This document shows, piece after piece, positions 35,034-43,255 of a stretch of 64,000 bases of DNA. Each line of letters opens with the position of its first letter. The stretch's first letter is position 1. The stretch comes from Verrucomicrobiota bacterium. Its GTDB lineage: Bacteria > Verrucomicrobiota > Verrucomicrobiia > Limisphaerales > Pedosphaeraceae. The position numbers and the translations under genes are program-made. The notes under the pieces are model-generated. The model saw nothing but the letters and a program-made list of their open reading frames with translations, ran no database searches and was not told the DNA's origin. The DNA is taken from assembly GCA_021325145.1 (NCBI GenBank), contig JAJPHR010000106.1:103537-167536 (forward strand), written 5' to 3'.

Positions 35034-35683
35034 GCCAGCGCCTCCGCGAGTTCCGGCTCAGGCAGCAGCCGCTCGATGGTTTCCTCCCAGGTGGCCAGCC
35101 CGCTGGCACGCTTGAACGCGCTGAGGCGGTCGAAGGCGTCGCGGCGCAACACAAGCCAGGCGGTGTTGGGATAATGTCGGTCCATCAACCCTTGCCAGAC
35201 GCTCAACGGCATCCGGTAAACGCATTCCTTCTCCCACGAGATGCGTTGCACCTGCAGCCGCCCGTCTTCCGATGCGTAGAAAAGCGAACCACTGAAAAGA
35301 AACAACAGGGGAACGTCGCCTTCATCCAGCGCTTGAAAATATTTTGTCGCGAGCACATTCAAATCGAACGTGCAGGGAACCGGCAGAATTGCGTCGGTGC
35401 TTCCGGTAAAGGCGCCCGTGGTTGTGTTCGTGTGCGTCCAGAAACGGTTGCGCAGCGTTTCGCCCCACCGATCCGGCGTCCCAAAGATGTCCAAAAGCCT
35501 TACCTTTTCGCCGGCGTTGTAAGTGCGTTGCGGCGACTGGATTTGAATCTGGGCTTGAAGGATCAGAGCGTGAATTGGTTCGGTTGCAGGCGAAGAACTA
35601 ATCCGCACTTTGAATTGCAGCAACGGGGTCAATCCGTGCTGTGAGGTTTCGACGCCGGTGATTTGGAAATCCAGTTCAGGCAT
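35030..35683 (-). CDS. DUF6084 family protein, hydrogenase-associated
   Basis: This 217-aa protein matches what I remember as DUF6084, a family named from actinobacterial hydrogenase clusters. Features are MPELDFQITGVE, the beta-rich LLQFKVRISSS, AEKVRLLDIFGTPDRW-like text (GEKVRLLDIFG), VPCTFDLNVLATKYF, VPLLFLFSGSLFY and WEKECVYRMPLSVW. No catalytic motif is apparent. The ATG at 35683 sits inside the end of the DUF5947 gene (8-bp overlap), and the stop overlaps the next gene by 4 bp. Confidence 0.7.
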   Translation of the reverse strand: MPELDFQITGVETSQHGLTPLLQFKVRISSSPATEPIHALILQAQIQIQSPQRTYNAGEKVRLLDIFGTPDRWGETLRNRFWTHTNTTTGAFTGSTDAILPVPCTFDLNVLATKYFQALDEGDVPLLFLFSGSLFYASEDGRLQVQRISWEKECVYRMPLSVWQGLMDRHYPNTAWLVLRRDAFDRLSAFKRASGLATWEETIERLLPEPELAEALA

Positions 35684-36338
35684 GGACTGCCTCCGGGATG
35701 AGGTTGCCGTGGCGCACAATTTGCGACCGTTCCTTCAGCCGCGCGAAGAATTTTTCGATTTCCATCCACACGCTGTTACCGCCCGACAACCCGCTCCAAT
35801 GCTTGCGAATCAGGCCGACAAGTTCGTAGCAGGCATCAATCGGCGCGATAAAACAATCGCGCGCCTCACCCACGCGGTTTACCAGCAAAGCCTCCACATC
35901 CAACTCGAGCGAGGCCAGAGGCGGATTCTTGGCCACCAAAGCGGACCAGTTTTCCAGCGGTACAAGCGATTCCGTCGCGCCAGCCGGACTCGGATACAGC
36001 GCCGTGGGTTTTTTGGTTTGGCTGCTGTGGAAGATGAAAACCAGGTTGATGGGCAGGGCGAGGCTTTCCCACTCGGTGTCGCTGAGCTGGAAATCTGCGA
36101 GCAGCCGCGCGTCCCGTGGGATCAGCTTAAAGCGGCCATCGAGCACGGCTTCAAAACGCAGGGCACAGGGATCGCAGGCGCAAACGATTTGGCGGGTGGC
36201 CGTCTCGAACAAGTGACGGTGCTCAGGCGATAAGCTGACGCAACAGAGTTCGCATTTTTCCAGCGGGCGACGCGGCAGCGCCAGCCGCCGCAGAGTGGCG
36301 AGTGAATTGACGCGGCGAGGTTCAGCGTTGGTTGTCAT
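35676..36338 (-). CDS. DUF5947 family protein, hydrogenase-associated
   Basis: This 220-aa protein has the DUF5947 hallmarks as I recall them: KCELCCVSLSPEHRHLFE near residue 27 and IVCACDPCALRF near residue 50. The two pairs of cysteines look like a metal or Fe-S site. LALPINLVFIFH, LYPSPAGATES and CYELVGLIRKHWSGLSGG follow. The family occurs in group 1h clusters; function unknown. It overlaps DUF6084 by 8 bp and is 36 bp after the 66-aa ORF. Confidence 0.7.
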   Translation of the reverse strand: MTTNAEPRRVNSLATLRRLALPRRPLEKCELCCVSLSPEHRHLFETATRQIVCACDPCALRFEAVLDGRFKLIPRDARLLADFQLSDTEWESLALPINLVFIFHSSQTKKPTALYPSPAGATESLVPLENWSALVAKNPPLASLELDVEALLVNRVGEARDCFIAPIDACYELVGLIRKHWSGLSGGNSVWMEIEKFFARLKERSQIVRHGNLIPEAVHA

Positions 36339-36374
36339 TGCCAGTGCGGCGGTCGGCTTTGGGCAGTGAGTGGA

Positions 36375-36575
36375 TCACGGCGGCGGTATGTTGGGCATGG
36401 CCGGATCAATCGGGTTTCGGCGCTGTGGATCAATGGAAGTGGAATCCCTGGCGGTGCGATAGTCCCGGCCACCGCCACGACGTCCGGGTTCGTGACCTTT
36501 CTCGAGAACCAACTCCTCGCCTCGGTGCATGCCCGGCACGTGTACCGGTTCGGGTGGATCTTGTTGCATTGCCAT
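36375..36575 (-). CDS. 66-aa hydrophilic protein opening the hydrogenase operon
   Basis: Start MAMQQDPPEPVHVPGMHRGE at 36575 follows AAAGGAACG. The product continues with a Gly/Arg-rich stretch and YRTARDSTSIDP, and ends with NPIDPAMPNIPPP. The ending PIDP.MP.LPP resembles short proteins I recall from actinobacterial hydrogenase clusters. It has no cysteine or hydrophobic helix and is probably disordered. It is the first gene of the operon, so the promoter should lie in 36576-36878. Confidence 0.6.
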   Translation of the reverse strand: MAMQQDPPEPVHVPGMHRGEELVLEKGHEPGRRGGGRDYRTARDSTSIDPQRRNPIDPAMPNIPPP

Positions 36576-36878
36576 AGATATCGTTCCTTTCGCCTTCGAT
36601 CTAGTGTTGCACGAAAACGCATCGATGCACGGGCCTCCGCGACCGACAAACTCTGTGGTAGGAATTAAGCCGGGCTTCCTGCGCGAAGCAAATAGGGTAT
36701 TCACCCCGCGCAAATTTCTCTGTGCGCTTCCAGCCGAGGAAATGGAGCAGGATAAGGCATTGATTAGATGGGACTTCCCGCTGCTTGACTGGGGATGGGC
36801 TGCACTATAAAAAGGCTGCAAATTGTCCACACATTCACGCTGACTACACAGTTCGGCTAAACAAAACGAAGGAATGAA
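36576..36878. other. Divergent intergenic region, hydrogenase operon and esterase promoters
   Basis: These 303 bp separate the two divergent units and contain no plausible gene. On the plus strand TTGACT (36785-36790) and TATAAA (36806-36811) are a possible sigma-70 promoter with a short 15-bp spacer, pointing at the esterase gene. I see no convincing promoter for the hydrogenase operon and no clear -24/-12 (sigma-54) site. Confidence 0.45.
36785..36811 (+). promoter_or_regulatory. Candidate sigma-70 promoter of the esterase gene
   Basis: TTGACT, 15-bp spacer, TATAAA, followed by an A-run; 68 bp before the start codon. The spacer is 2 bp shorter than optimal. Confidence 0.35.
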
Positions 36879-37895
36879 ATGAGCAGAATCAATTGGATAA
36901 CCTGGAGCATTCTGCTGGTGTGCGCGGGACTTGCCGCGGACCCAGTTTCAGCGGCGGAATCGACTGTTGCCATTACGAACGCTTCGCTGGCGAGGACGAA
37001 GGACGACGTGGAATTCACCATCGGGCCGACATATGTAAACGCGCCTGAACTGACGGTGAAGGAAGGTGTGCCGAAAGGGACGATTCATCAGTTCACAATG
37101 AGCTCGGAGGAGAGCAGGATTTATCCCGGCATTGCCAAAAACCAGACGGGCACCGTGCCGTACCAGCGCAAAGTCTGCGTCTATGTTCCCGAACAATATG
37201 TGGCCGGAAAGCCGGTTCCATTCATTGTCGTGCAGGACGGGCTTGGTTATACCAACACGCTGCCGAAGATTCTTGACAACCTGATTCACGAACGGCGCGT
37301 GCCCGTGATGATCGCCATCATGATCAACTCGGGCGGAGGCGACGGACAGGGGAGTGAGCGTGGCCTCGAATATGACACGGTGTCGGACAAATACACGACG
37401 TTCGTTGAGACGGAGGTTTTGCCGCGCATTGAAAAAGATTACAGCGTGAAGTTCACCACGGACCCCGAAGGGCGCGCGACCATGGGCGGGAGTTCGGGCG
37501 CGGCGTGTGCATTTACGATGGCCTGGTTTCGTCCGGACCTTTACCGGCGGGTGTTGAGCTATTCGGGGACTTTTGTGAACCAGCAATCGCCGTTGAATCC
37601 CGAGTCGCCGCACGGCGCGTGGGAATATCACGAACACCTCATCCCGCAAAGCGAGCGCAAGCCAATCCGCATCTGGCTCGAAGTCAGCGAGAACGACAAT
37701 GGCTCCAAGCGAGACGAGGCGTCGCTGCACAATTGGGTGATGGCGAACCAGCGCATGGCCGCCGCGCTCAAGGCCAAGGGTTATCCCTACCGCTACGTCT
37801 TCGCCGAAGCCGCCGGTCACACGGATGGCCGCGTGACGCGGCAGACCTTGCCCGGAGCACTGGAGTGGCTGTGGCAGGGGTATGGGATCCACTGA
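36879..37895 (+). CDS. Secreted esterase, Fes/IroE-like alpha/beta-hydrolase
   Basis: This 338-aa exported hydrolase has a signal peptide (hydrophobic segment about 8-20, then PVSAAES). A beta-rich leader follows (HQFTMSSEESRIYPGI), then the esterase domain: RKVCVYVPEQY, VPFIVVQDGLGY, and GGSSGAACAFTMAW with Ser205 in a GxSxG elbow. Near the C-terminus AAGHTDGR likely supplies the catalytic His. The family covers enterochelin esterases, feruloyl/acetyl xylan esterases and similar enzymes; given the glycosidases elsewhere in the window, polysaccharide ester cleavage is a fair guess. Ribosome site GAAGGA precedes the ATG. Confidence 0.8.
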   Translation: MSRINWITWSILLVCAGLAADPVSAAESTVAITNASLARTKDDVEFTIGPTYVNAPELTVKEGVPKGTIHQFTMSSEESRIYPGIAKNQTGTVPYQRKVCVYVPEQYVAGKPVPFIVVQDGLGYTNTLPKILDNLIHERRVPVMIAIMINSGGGDGQGSERGLEYDTVSDKYTTFVETEVLPRIEKDYSVKFTTDPEGRATMGGSSGAACAFTMAWFRPDLYRRVLSYSGTFVNQQSPLNPESPHGAWEYHEHLIPQSERKPIRIWLEVSENDNGSKRDEASLHNWVMANQRMAAALKAKGYPYRYVFAEAAGHTDGRVTRQTLPGALEWLWQGYGIH

Positions 37896-38117
37896 CGCGG
37901 TTACGTTAATCTTCACCGACGACAGTTCGAAGCCGCTACCGCAGAATCGGCTCTTGTAGATGTCACTGGCAGCGGACCAAAGCCAGCCGCATTGCCTTAT
38001 CCACACCTCCTGTTAAGGGGGTGATTACCCACCTTTGCCTATTACGGCGCTATTCCAAGTTTTAATTGGGGTGTGATTTGGCACCTCGTAAACGCCAACA
38101 ATTCAAATAGGATCTAT

Positions 38118-39197
38118 ATGAAAGCATTACCCGGAACACGCGGTTTCAAAACCGCCATCTCCATTACTGCGGTCACGATTTTCGCGACCGGTTGTTCGTG
38201 CTTCAAGGGGAGAGAGGCCAGATACCAGACTGCACCGGCTCCCATAGTAAGCAGTGAAAGCCAGCCTCCGCCGCCCCAACCCATGGGCGGGACCGGCATC
38301 GAAACCCAAACCAGCGCTGGTGCAGGCGGCACTTCCAGTGAAACCGTCATACCGCTGCACGAGGAAAAACTCGTGGCCGGGACCCAGCAGACCACCGAGG
38401 GTGCTGTGCGCATCCGCAAGGAGGTCAAAACTGAAACCGTCAACCAGCCCGTTCAGGTCCGCCGCGAAACTGTGACCGTCGAGCGAGTACCAGCCGGCCA
38501 GGCCAATGCGCAGGCTGGAGCACAACCCGAGGGAGGTCAGGGAGATTTGAACACTCCTTTCAAGAGCGGTGAGATGACCATCAACCTGCACGAGGAAAAA
38601 CCCTTCGCGCAGACTGAAACCGTTCCCGCTGGGAGCATCGTCGTCCGCAAAAAGGTCACCACTGAACCAATAACGATTCAACGCCAGGTGCGGCGCGAGG
38701 TGGCGACTGCCGTTCCTTTGGGGAACTCGAAAGACGTAACCATCTCCGGCAATTTGAATGGTTCACAAGCGCAGCCGGAAGCCATGGCCAATCCCAATGA
38801 GGCCAACGAAGCCTCGGGAGCCGGTCCCTCGAACTCCGGCCAGTCCGGCGGGGCGGGAGGCAGTTCAGCGGGCATCACGCAATGGAGCCAACTGACTTCG
38901 ACGCCCAATCCCACCACACTGGCCGGCCAGCAGGTCAACCTTTCCGGTGTGAAAGTTCAGCAGTTGATGGGTGACCATCTGCTCGCCGTCGGGCCGGATA
39001 AAAACCAGCCCATTTATGTCCAATCCGATAAACCGCTCACCGGAATAGCTCCGGGGGACACTGTTAACCTCAGAGGAACAGTTCGTCCCATGCCTTCGGA
39101 CCCGTCGGCACTGGGCTTGGATCAACAAAGCGCCAGCGCATTGCAGGGGCAATCCATTATCATTGCCGTGCCTGAAGTTAACTCGCAAAATCAATAA
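38118..39197 (+). CDS. Lipoprotein with two DUF2382 (YsnF/AvaK) repeats
   Basis: This 359-aa protein begins with a lipoprotein signal (TIFATGCSC; Cys near residue 26). Two DUF2382 units follow: VIPLHEEKLVAGTQQ...VRIRKEVKTETV (about residues 76-125) and TINLHEEKPFAQTET...VVRKKVTTEPI (about 155-205). A Gln/Gly/Ser-rich linker leads to a C-terminal beta-barrel-like domain (about 260-350: LAGQQVNLSGVKVQQL, GDTVNLRGTVRPMP). DUF2382 is known mainly from stress proteins; its presence on a lipoprotein is less usual. A terminator follows. Confidence 0.7.
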   Translation: MKALPGTRGFKTAISITAVTIFATGCSCFKGREARYQTAPAPIVSSESQPPPPQPMGGTGIETQTSAGAGGTSSETVIPLHEEKLVAGTQQTTEGAVRIRKEVKTETVNQPVQVRRETVTVERVPAGQANAQAGAQPEGGQGDLNTPFKSGEMTINLHEEKPFAQTETVPAGSIVVRKKVTTEPITIQRQVRREVATAVPLGNSKDVTISGNLNGSQAQPEAMANPNEANEASGAGPSNSGQSGGAGGSSAGITQWSQLTSTPNPTTLAGQQVNLSGVKVQQLMGDHLLAVGPDKNQPIYVQSDKPLTGIAPGDTVNLRGTVRPMPSDPSALGLDQQSASALQGQSIIIAVPEVNSQNQ

Positions 39198-39213
39198 TGC
39201 TGTTGCTTGGCAG

Positions 39214-39240
39214 AGGGGCTGCGCTGGTGGCAGCCCCTTT
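39214..39240 (+). terminator. Terminator-like hairpin after the DUF2382 lipoprotein gene
   Basis: AGGGGCTGC (39214-39222) pairs with GCAGCCCCT (39230-39238) across a 7-nt loop, followed by only a short T-run. It is 17 bp after the stop codon. Confidence 0.65.
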
Positions 39241-39418
39241 GCAGGCAGGTGGACGGCCGCTGTTATCATTGTGTGACACAACCACCAGACTTGCGGCAGT
39301 CTGGATTTTGTGGAACCACGCTTGTTTTGATGCCGGTTGCGCCAAAATACCTCCCAACAAACCTGCTGGTTGGTAAAAGTTTGAGACTCCTTGCGTAGGC
39401 TGCTACGATCAAGGAGTT

Positions 39419-40657
39419 ATGCGTTTGGCCGTCACTGTAATTGTTGTTTTCCTCTGGCTTTCGTGTGCCTTTGCCGCCGACTATTTTCCACCACCGGACA
39501 GCGCCGGCGGCTGGCGCACGGCGACCAATGCGGCGCAGGTCCGCGAGCTTGCCGGGATGGACTCGCCGAAGCTCGAGCAGGCGTGGGAATTCACGCAGCG
39601 TTGCACGCAAAACGGCGGGTTGCTCGTGGTTCGCAACGGCTGGCTCGTGTTGGAAAAATATTTTGGGCGCGCCAGCCGCAACGCCAATCCGGACATGGCG
39701 TCCACCGGCAAGGCTTACACGAGCATTGCCTGCGGCCTCATGCTCAAGGAATTTCATGACAAGATTCCCGACGGACTGGATACGAAGGTGTTCACACCCA
39801 AATTTTTGCCGGAAGCGTTCGACTCCGAGGGCAAGCTCGGTGACGCACGCCGGGCGGATATTACTTTGGGGCAGCTTTTGTGCATGACCGGCGGTTACAC
39901 GGGTGAGGGCGGCGCGCCCGTGGCGGTGGTCATGGGCAGGGCGTTTCCACTTAAGCCAATGCCTGGACAAAACATCCGCGACCTCGACATGTCATCCCTG
40001 CATTGCGCGATGTGGACGAACGCAGGCGCGGGTTATTCCTATTCCTCGCCGGAGCCGCACATCGCATCGATGGTGTTGCGCCGCGTCACAGGCATGGAGT
40101 TGCAGGACTACATCAATGAGCGGCTGGCGAAGCCAATGCAATGGGGCGCGTGGGGCTATTGCCTCAATCGCGGCGGGTTCAAGATGCCGCACGCAAATGG
40201 CGCGGGCAGCATTGCGGTGCATGCCACGGATGCGTTGCGCTTTGGCTATTGCCTGGCTCACGGGGGCAAGTGGGGCGACCAGCAACTCGTGCCGCCGGAT
40301 TACCTTGCCCTCTGCAATCAAATGTCCCCGTACAATCCCCACTGTCCCTACACGCTGATGTTCGAGCATAACGCCGATGGCCACGTGGCTGGCGCGCCGC
40401 GCGATGCGTTTTGGAAATCAGGCGCGGGTGGCTTCGCGCTCATCGTCGTGCCCTCGCTGAATTTGGTGATCTACAAAATGGGCGGCAACAACGGCCAGTA
40501 CGATCCCGCGCTTACCGGCCTGCCACAACCGGAGCCGCGTCTTGACCGCGATGACTGGAAACCGATCCCACGGACGCCCTTCAACGAAGGCAGCCTGGGC
40601 GGCGATGATGGGATTCGGCGTGTGCTGGAAATGGTATGCGCCGCGGTGCGGGAGTGA
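39419..40657 (+). CDS. Secreted serine hydrolase, beta-lactamase/class C-like family
   Basis: This 412-aa protein has a signal peptide (MRLAVTVIVVFLWLSCAFA). The active-site SxxK is ASTGKAYTS with Ser95 and Lys98. A YSYSSPE motif near residue 205 corresponds to the YxN-type Tyr, and HKTG/KSG equivalents are in WKSGAGGF near residue 330. Such proteins include D-aminopeptidases, esterases and penicillin-binding-like enzymes; a true beta-lactamase is unlikely. Ribosome site AAGGAGT precedes the ATG. It stands alone. Confidence 0.8.
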   Translation: MRLAVTVIVVFLWLSCAFAADYFPPPDSAGGWRTATNAAQVRELAGMDSPKLEQAWEFTQRCTQNGGLLVVRNGWLVLEKYFGRASRNANPDMASTGKAYTSIACGLMLKEFHDKIPDGLDTKVFTPKFLPEAFDSEGKLGDARRADITLGQLLCMTGGYTGEGGAPVAVVMGRAFPLKPMPGQNIRDLDMSSLHCAMWTNAGAGYSYSSPEPHIASMVLRRVTGMELQDYINERLAKPMQWGAWGYCLNRGGFKMPHANGAGSIAVHATDALRFGYCLAHGGKWGDQQLVPPDYLALCNQMSPYNPHCPYTLMFEHNADGHVAGAPRDAFWKSGAGGFALIVVPSLNLVIYKMGGNNGQYDPALTGLPQPEPRLDRDDWKPIPRTPFNEGSLGGDDGIRRVLEMVCAAVRE

Positions 40658-40941
40658 AGCTTGCCAAACCTTCGCCTCGTTACGCGTCTTTCAAACACCA
40701 GTGAAACGCCTCCACTGGTTTGCAGCCAATTCCGACGAGTTTTCGGAGGTAATGTTGCCGGCCCATTTTCGTCCCCATGCGCACACTCGCCGGATATACT
40801 GATGGGGACAGCGTTCTTCCCATGATCAGCGAATTCGACCGATGGACACGAAAATAATACCTTGCAGGCGGTCCGCCCATTTGGGGCATTTCAAATGGGT
40901 CATGTCTTGTTTACTTTTCTCTTCCCGTCTATGCTCCGGAG

Positions 40942-41628
40942 ATGAACAACACGACCATCAGTTTCATCAAGGAAGATCCCTGGCGGATATTCCGGATCAT
41001 GGCGGAATTCGTGGATTCTTTCGAAGCGTTGTCGCAGGTGGGACCCGGGGTGACCGTTTTCGGTTCGGCGCGCACGAAGCCCGCTGATCCGTATTATCAA
41101 GCCGCCACGGAACTGGCCCGGGGGCTGGCCAAACACAATCTGGCTGTCATCACGGGCGGCGGGCCGGGCATCATGGAAGCGGCGAACAAAGGGGCGGCGA
41201 AGGTGAATGGGAAGGGAAAATCGGTGGGCCTGAACATCGAACTGCCAAACGAGCAGAGAGGCAATCGCTACGCCAACATCCCGATCCATTTCCATTACTT
41301 TTTCTCGCGCAAGGTTTGTTTCGTGAAGTACAGCATCGGGTTTGTCTTCATGCCGGGCGGGTTCGGGACGCTCGACGAATTTTTCGAAGTGCTGACCCTG
41401 GTGCAAACCCAGCGCATCCCGCGGTTTCCGATGATTTTGTTTGGCCGCGAGTATTGGAAGGGCCTCGTGCAATGGATGAAGGTGACATTGGATAAGGGGA
41501 AGTTTATCAGCCCGGGCGACCTGGATTTATTTACCATTACCGACGATCCGCAGGAAGCGATCGACATCATCCTGGATTATGAGCGGAAGGTTGGGCCGCC
41601 GGATATCATGCCGAAGGCGTTTGCTTAG
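40942..41628 (+). CDS. LOG-family protein (cytokinin riboside 5'-monophosphate phosphoribohydrolase-like)
   Basis: This 228-aa protein is of the TIGR00730/LOG family, which cleaves the N-glycosidic bond of nucleoside monophosphates. Hallmarks are VTVFGSART, ITGGGPGIMEAANKGA, and FMPGGFGTLDEFFEV (the PGGxGTxxE active site). Length suits the longer bacterial branch. It is flanked on the 3' side by a copy of the hairpin repeat. The 284 bp upstream (40658-40941) contain no gene I can support. Confidence 0.9.
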   Translation: MNNTTISFIKEDPWRIFRIMAEFVDSFEALSQVGPGVTVFGSARTKPADPYYQAATELARGLAKHNLAVITGGGPGIMEAANKGAAKVNGKGKSVGLNIELPNEQRGNRYANIPIHFHYFFSRKVCFVKYSIGFVFMPGGFGTLDEFFEVLTLVQTQRIPRFPMILFGREYWKGLVQWMKVTLDKGKFISPGDLDLFTITDDPQEAIDIILDYERKVGPPDIMPKAFA

Positions 41629-41633
41629 ACAAT

Positions 41634-41760
41634 GAAAAGCACCAAGCATCAAATTCCAAGCTCCAGAAAAGCAGCAAGCTCCAAAATCCAGGACCATGCG
41701 TTTGGTGCCTGGTTATTGGAGCTCTTCTGGAGCTTGACGGTTGGAGCTTGGAGCTTTTGT
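41634..41760. repeat. TTGGAGCTT-family hairpin repeat, copy 3
   Basis: The left part is built from CACCAAGC, TTCCAAGCTCCAGAAAAGC and AGCAAGCTCCAAAATCC. The right part reads TATTGGAGCTCTTCTGGAGCTTG and TTGGAGCTTGGAGCTTTTG. The arms pair imperfectly. The element spans the whole gap from 6 bp after the LOG gene to 10 bp before the M16 start. Confidence 0.85.
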
Positions 41761-41770
41761 TCTGCCTGAA

Positions 41771-43039
41771 ATGTACCAAATAACCCAGTTAACCAATGGT
41801 ATCACCGTCGCGACGGCTGAAATGCCGTATATGACGAGTGTCAGCCTCGGGCTGTGGGTGGGCGTGGGCGGACGCTACGAGCCGGCGGAACTGAATGGCG
41901 TGTGTCATTTCATCGAGCACTTGTTGTTCAAGGGGACAAAGCGCCGGACGGCATTGCAAATTTCCCAGGATGTGGAAGGCATCGGCGGTTACCTCAACGC
42001 GTTCACCAGCGAGGAGATTACCTGTTATCATTCCAGGGCCTGTCATGATCGTTTCGCGGAGTTGCTGGATGTGCTCACGGACATGCTGCTCAATTCGAAG
42101 TTTGACCCCCGGGACATCGACCGCGAACGCAGTGTCATCAAAGAAGAACTGGCCATGTACCTGGACCAGCCGCAACATCACGTGCAGGAATTGCTGAACG
42201 AAATCCTCTGGCCAAACCAGCCGCTGGGCCGCCCGCTGACCGGCACGGAGAAAACGCTCGATTATCTGACTCGTTCGCGCCTGGTTGGTTATCATCGAGA
42301 GAACTACGTGGCCCGACGGACGCTGTTCACCGCCGCCGGCCGGATCAGCCATCGGCAGGTGCTCAAAGCCGTGTCGCGCATCGCCAGCCGATTTCCGCGG
42401 GGTCCCGAGCCGAAATATGTTCCCGCCACGGCCAGCCAGCGGGAACCAAAAGTAAGGCTGTTTGCCAAGGCAACGGAACAAGCGCAATTGGCGCTGGGCA
42501 TTCGCACCTGCTCACGCCACGACCCGCGCCGTTATGCCTTGCGCCTGCTCAACACGATTCTCGGGGAGAACATGAGTTCGCGGTTGTTCCAGGTGCTGCG
42601 CGAGGACCGCGGCCTGGCTTATTCCATTTATAGTTCGCTAAGTTATTTTGACGATGTGGGGACGCTGACGATTTCTGCCGGGTTGGATGTCGATAATCTG
42701 AATAAAAGCCTTCGGTTGATCCGGCGCGAACTGGAACAACTGGCGCGGACCACGCCGACCCTGGCGGAGTTTCGCCGCGCGCGGGATTATGTGATCGGGC
42801 AGATTGATTTGGGGCTGGAGAGCACCGATAGTCAGATGATGTGGCTGGGTGAGCAACTTTTAGGCTATGGAAAAATCGTGCCGCCGGCGGAGTTGAAGCG
42901 GCGAATCTGCGCCGTGAAGCGTGGCGACATTCGCGCCGTCGCGCGCGAGTTCTTTCGGGCGGAAAGGATGAATTTGGCGCTGGTCAGTCCGCTGAAAAAG
43001 GACCGCGGCCTGGCTGCGTTGCTGGCGGTGCGGCCTTGA
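41771..43039 (+). CDS. M16 family zinc peptidase (PqqL/MPP-beta-like)
   Basis: This 422-aa metallopeptidase has the inverted zinc motif HFIEH (His46, Glu49, His50) and the distal Glu in ERSVIKEELAMYLD about 75 residues on. The C-terminal half shows the M16 R/Y signature, VLREDRGLAYSIYSSLSYF. It resembles mitochondrial-processing-peptidase-like bacterial proteins that degrade peptides. No signal peptide is seen. The ATG at 41771 is set by the family start; upstream frame is repeat DNA. Ribosome site is poor. Confidence 0.9.
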   Translation: MYQITQLTNGITVATAEMPYMTSVSLGLWVGVGGRYEPAELNGVCHFIEHLLFKGTKRRTALQISQDVEGIGGYLNAFTSEEITCYHSRACHDRFAELLDVLTDMLLNSKFDPRDIDRERSVIKEELAMYLDQPQHHVQELLNEILWPNQPLGRPLTGTEKTLDYLTRSRLVGYHRENYVARRTLFTAAGRISHRQVLKAVSRIASRFPRGPEPKYVPATASQREPKVRLFAKATEQAQLALGIRTCSRHDPRRYALRLLNTILGENMSSRLFQVLREDRGLAYSIYSSLSYFDDVGTLTISAGLDVDNLNKSLRLIRRELEQLARTTPTLAEFRRARDYVIGQIDLGLESTDSQMMWLGEQLLGYGKIVPPAELKRRICAVKRGDIRAVAREFFRAERMNLALVSPLKKDRGLAALLAVRP

Positions 43040-43065
43040 CGAGAAATTGAGTTCTCAGACTGAGC

Positions 43066-43251
43066 ACCATGGGCGCGATGACTGGCACTATCTCGGGCGC
43101 GTATCTTGGCTCAAGCCGGATTCCTCAACGCTGGCTTGATAGCGTGCGCGAAGAGAAGCATACTCCAGGGCATGTGAAGGAACTCGCCAGCTTCCTGTTC
43201 GAAAAGGGCAGCCAACTGCGCTTCCGGAAGCCAGCAACGATAAAAGATTAA
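43066..43251 (+). pseudogene. C-terminal remnant of an ADP-ribosylglycohydrolase
   Basis: The frame reads TMGAMTGTISGAYLGSSRIPQ, then RWLDSVREE and HVKELASFLFEK. This matches the end of the ADP-ribosylglycohydrolase (DraG) family, where GDTDT-x-GAM-x-G-x-I-x-GA-x-x-G precedes 'IP..W'. The metal-binding Asp residues and the preceding ~250 residues are missing, and there is no ribosome site. It is a decayed fragment left between the M16 and pabB genes. Confidence 0.55.
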
Positions 43252-43255
43252 ATCC

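Noticed and set aside
36576..36878. Sigma-54 promoter for the hydrogenase operon
   Set aside because: No GG/GC pair with proper -24/-12 spacing was found on the minus strand.
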